From: Cylindrodendrum hubeiense
Lineage: Eukaryota; Ascomycota; Sordariomycetes; Hypocreales; Nectriaceae
Reading direction: 5' to 3'
DNA length: 10,958 nucleotides
Assembly: GCA_014621425.1 (NCBI GenBank)
Contig: JAANBB010000777.1
Coordinates: 1-10,958 of the forward strand
A program made the position numbers and the translations under genes. The notes under the pieces were generated by a model. It ran no database searches. It saw only the letters and a program-made list of their open reading frames with translations, and was not told where the DNA came from. This document shows, in pieces, positions 9,493-10,958 of this stretch; the stretch's first letter is position 1; each line of letters opens with the position of its first letter.

Positions 9493-9906
9493 TAGCTAGA
9501 TTACTTAGTTTTCTATATTAATTACCTAAATAATTATAATCTATTTCCAGTTTCTAGACTATATTAATTTTAGGTTTTTATATCTTTCTAAGTTTATAAT
9601 AACTATTCTACTTATAATTATATCTATTATAAAGCTAGTCTTATTAAAATTATAAATATTAACTAGATTAATATTATATTTTATAATTATATTTTATATA
9701 AATTAAAATTAATCTTAAATAATATTTAAATCTTTATATTAAGTTTTTTAATAATTATATCTATATATAAAATATATTTTAAATTCTAATTATTATCTAA
9801 TAAAGTTTAAAGTCTAGTATTTTCTAATTAAAAGTATATTATAATTAATATATAATTAAGTAATTATATCTTTTATATTATAAAGTTAGGGAGAAAATAA
9901 TTATAA

Positions 9907-9914
9907 ATTTAAAT
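9907..9914 (+). repeat. 8-bp target-site duplication, left of the 870-bp element
   Basis: ATTTAAAT, repeated exactly at 10785-10792. The empty site in Fot-like copy 1 (4147-4154) is ATCTAGGT, differing only by transitions. Confidence 0.8.
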
Positions 9915-10002
9915 AGCAATTACTAGAGGGACATAACTTTTTACTACACAAACATAATCTTACATGAGTATAACTTTTCCACCACTCTTATTAACTTAAA
10001 AA
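9915..10002 (+). repeat. Left TIR of the 870-bp element
   Basis: Starts AGCAATTACTAGAGGGACAT. It is the more mutated of its two TIRs: the GGGCATGA words read GGGACATAA, AAACATAA and GAGTATAA-like. Confidence 0.85.
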
Positions 10003-10130
10003 TAATTATTAGTATATAGGAATTCTACCATATTTCCTCTTTATACCCCTTAATATTTAACCCATTACAATCAAAATAATCTTACCTCTAGAAATAATTA
10101 TTATAAACATCCCAATAGCCACTCTTAGAG

Positions 10131-10163
10131 CCCACCCCCGATCAGCACCCCCCACCCTCCCCC
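10131..10163 (-). other. Potential G-quadruplex sequence
   Basis: The plus strand has C-runs at 10131-10133, 10135-10139, 10148-10153, 10155-10157 and 10159-10163, giving five G-runs of three or more on the minus strand, with loops of 1 to 8 bases. This is exceptional in surroundings of very low GC content. The homologous place in the 3.78-kb element (about 9236-9275) is mutated, with a run of nine G at 9236-9244 and broken runs after it. Confidence 0.6.
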
Positions 10164-10379
10164 AGATTAAACATATCTCACTACTAACAAACCGATATTA
10201 AACCAGATCTTAGATCCCGAAGACAAAGTCAAAGCTCAAATCTTAGCGATTAATTAATCTCTTAGAAATACTATTACATAAAGCATAACACCAACCCACT
10301 AAGTCCATCATACTAACCAAGTCTATTATACCCTTTAAGTCACTATATTAAGTATGATACTGATATTATGATAGTGCTA

Positions 10380-10505
10380 TTAGGTTATCTTAATAATATT
10401 ATAATAGTACTATTAAGTTATCTTAATAATATTATAATAGTGTTATTAAATTATATTAAGATAATCTAATAGTATTATTATGATATAACTAAGATAACCT
10501 AATGG
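10380..10505. repeat. 33-bp repeat array in the 870-bp element
   Basis: AGGTTATCTT-like words at 10382, 10415 and 10448 (33-bp period) are followed by the inverted word AAGATAA(T/C)CT at 10458 and 10491 (again 33 bp). The units meet head to head around 10457. This is the inverted counterpart of the array at 5985-6180. Confidence 0.8.
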
Positions 10506-10696
10506 TATTATTATAATATAATATAATTCTGATTGCTTATAATTAAGCTAAGAATTTAAATATGAGAGATTGAAATTATACTATCTTAATATAATAATAG
10601 TGGAATGTTATAATTATGGACTTAATATGGGTATAATAGTTATTAGTTAAGCTAGCTTTATTGCCTTTAATTATATATATATATAGAAACCTTTTT

Positions 10697-10784
10697 TTTT
10701 AAGCTAATAAGAATTATAGAAAAAGTTATACCCGCGTAAGATCATGCCCATATAGCAAAAAGTCATGCCCCTCTAGTAATTGCT
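10697..10784 (-). repeat. Right TIR of the 870-bp element
   Basis: Read inward it starts AGCAATTACTAGAGGGGCAT and keeps the GGGCATGA words better than the left TIR. It pairs with 9915-10002 and with both TIRs of the 3.78-kb element. Confidence 0.85.
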
Positions 10785-10958
10785 ATTTAAATTAAGAATA
10801 TACTTAATAATTATCTTTTTCTCTAGATTTAATAGTTTTTATAATTTAAGTATATTATTATATTATAAGAATATTCTCTTAAATTAATAACTAAATATTC
10901 TTTAACTAATAATATAAATCTTAATTATAATTTATATATTTAAATTTAGGTTATTTTA
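10785..10958 (-). pseudogene. Fot-type transposase, N-terminal part of copy 2 (runs off window)
   Basis: Matches copy 1 bases 4147-4320, that is codons ~20-77 of the transposase (helix-turn-helix region). Every TG of copy 1 here appears as TA or similar, so the protein text is almost lost. The last codon in the window is TAA where copy 1 has CAA. The identification rests on alignment to copy 1, not on motifs. Confidence 0.75.

Larger units (their letters stand above)
9485..9914 (-). pseudogene. Fot-type transposase, middle part of copy 2
   Basis: The segment between the two insertions, matching copy 1 bases 3725-4154 including the shared target duplications. It carries the first catalytic region, reading NLVNIYNFNKTSF on the minus strand. 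The catalytic Asp is Asn here too (codon at 9643-9645). It also carries part of the DNA-binding region. Many stops of RIP type. No net length difference from copy 1. Confidence 0.85.
9915..10784. mobile_element. 870-bp non-autonomous, internally deleted relative of the 3.78-kb element
   Basis: Inserted in the N-terminal part of the transposase relic of Fot-like copy 2, with a perfect 8-bp duplication and ~88-bp TIRs. Its left ~449 bp match the reverse complement of the right end of the 3.78-kb element (about 9037-9484). Its right ~421 bp match the reverse complement of the left end (about 5706-6130). The junction near 10363 marks loss of about 2.9 kb of interior, including all possible coding sequence. 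It would depend on a transposase supplied in trans by full-length members. Orientation is opposite to the 3.78-kb element. It contains no gene. Confidence 0.9.
4604..10958 (-). mobile_element. Fot1/pogo-like transposon copy 2, split by two insertions, truncated by window end
   Basis: Second copy in the same orientation as copy 1, beginning with AGTGAG after a TA (4602-4603). It survives in three blocks: 4604-5705, 9493-9914 and 10793-10958, matching copy 1 at 2622-3732, 3733-4154 and 4155-4320. Block lengths are 1102, 422 and 166 bp against 1111, 422 and 166 bp. The 9-bp shortfall is one in-frame deletion in the first block. The last ~137 bp, with the right TIR, lie beyond the window. The copy is more thoroughly RIP-mutated than copy 1 at its ends. 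The gaps are a 3.78-kb DNA transposon (5706-9484) and an 870-bp relative (9915-10784). Confidence 0.9.

Noticed and set aside
1..10958. tRNA, rRNA, riboswitch or intact host gene
   Set aside because: None was found on either strand; nearly all of the sequence is explained by transposon relics or by RIP-mutated DNA.

Overview
The window is a transposon nest in an AT-rich block of what is most likely a filamentous ascomycete (Pezizomycotina) genome. Two things point there. The DNA carries an extreme repeat-induced point mutation (RIP) signature: in bases 1-2340 I count CpA once, TpG twice and CpG never, while TpA is everywhere. The one recognisable protein family is the Fot1/pogo (Tc1-mariner) transposase group common in these fungi. 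I see no intact gene, no tRNA or rRNA, and no host gene.

Layout: (1) 1-2619 is saturated RIP relic DNA with no identifiable gene. (2) 2622-4457 is a full-length Fot/pogo-like element, copy 1: 1836 bp, 37-bp terminal inverted repeats (TIRs), TA target duplication. Its transposase pseudogene lies on the minus strand in one unshifted 554-codon frame. (3) 4458-4603 is a short AT-rich spacer. (4) From 4604 to past the window end lies copy 2 of the same element, in the same orientation, split by two later insertions. (5) 5706-9484 is the first insertion, a 3.78-kb DNA transposon with ~88-bp TIRs and an 8-bp target duplication. It holds all the Ns of the window, and its coding part is too mutated to read. 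(6) 9915-10784 is the second insertion, an 870-bp internally deleted, non-autonomous (MITE-like) relative of the 3.78-kb element in opposite orientation, again with an 8-bp duplication.

Copy 1 serves as the empty site for both insertions. The three parts of copy 2 are 1102, 422 and 166 bp, against 1111, 422 and 166 bp in copy 1. The single 9-bp difference is a deletion at a visible direct repeat. This fixes both insertion boundaries to the base.

How it worked together: the Fot-like copies were mobile first. The long-TIR family then inserted into copy 2. RIP inactivated everything, turning all three catalytic Asp codons of the Fot transposase into Asn in both copies. The most unusual signal is the strand polarity of the damage. 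The outer parts of each element, the TIRs aside, keep either CpA or TpG but seldom both, and in the 870-bp element the polarity flips at or near the deletion junction.
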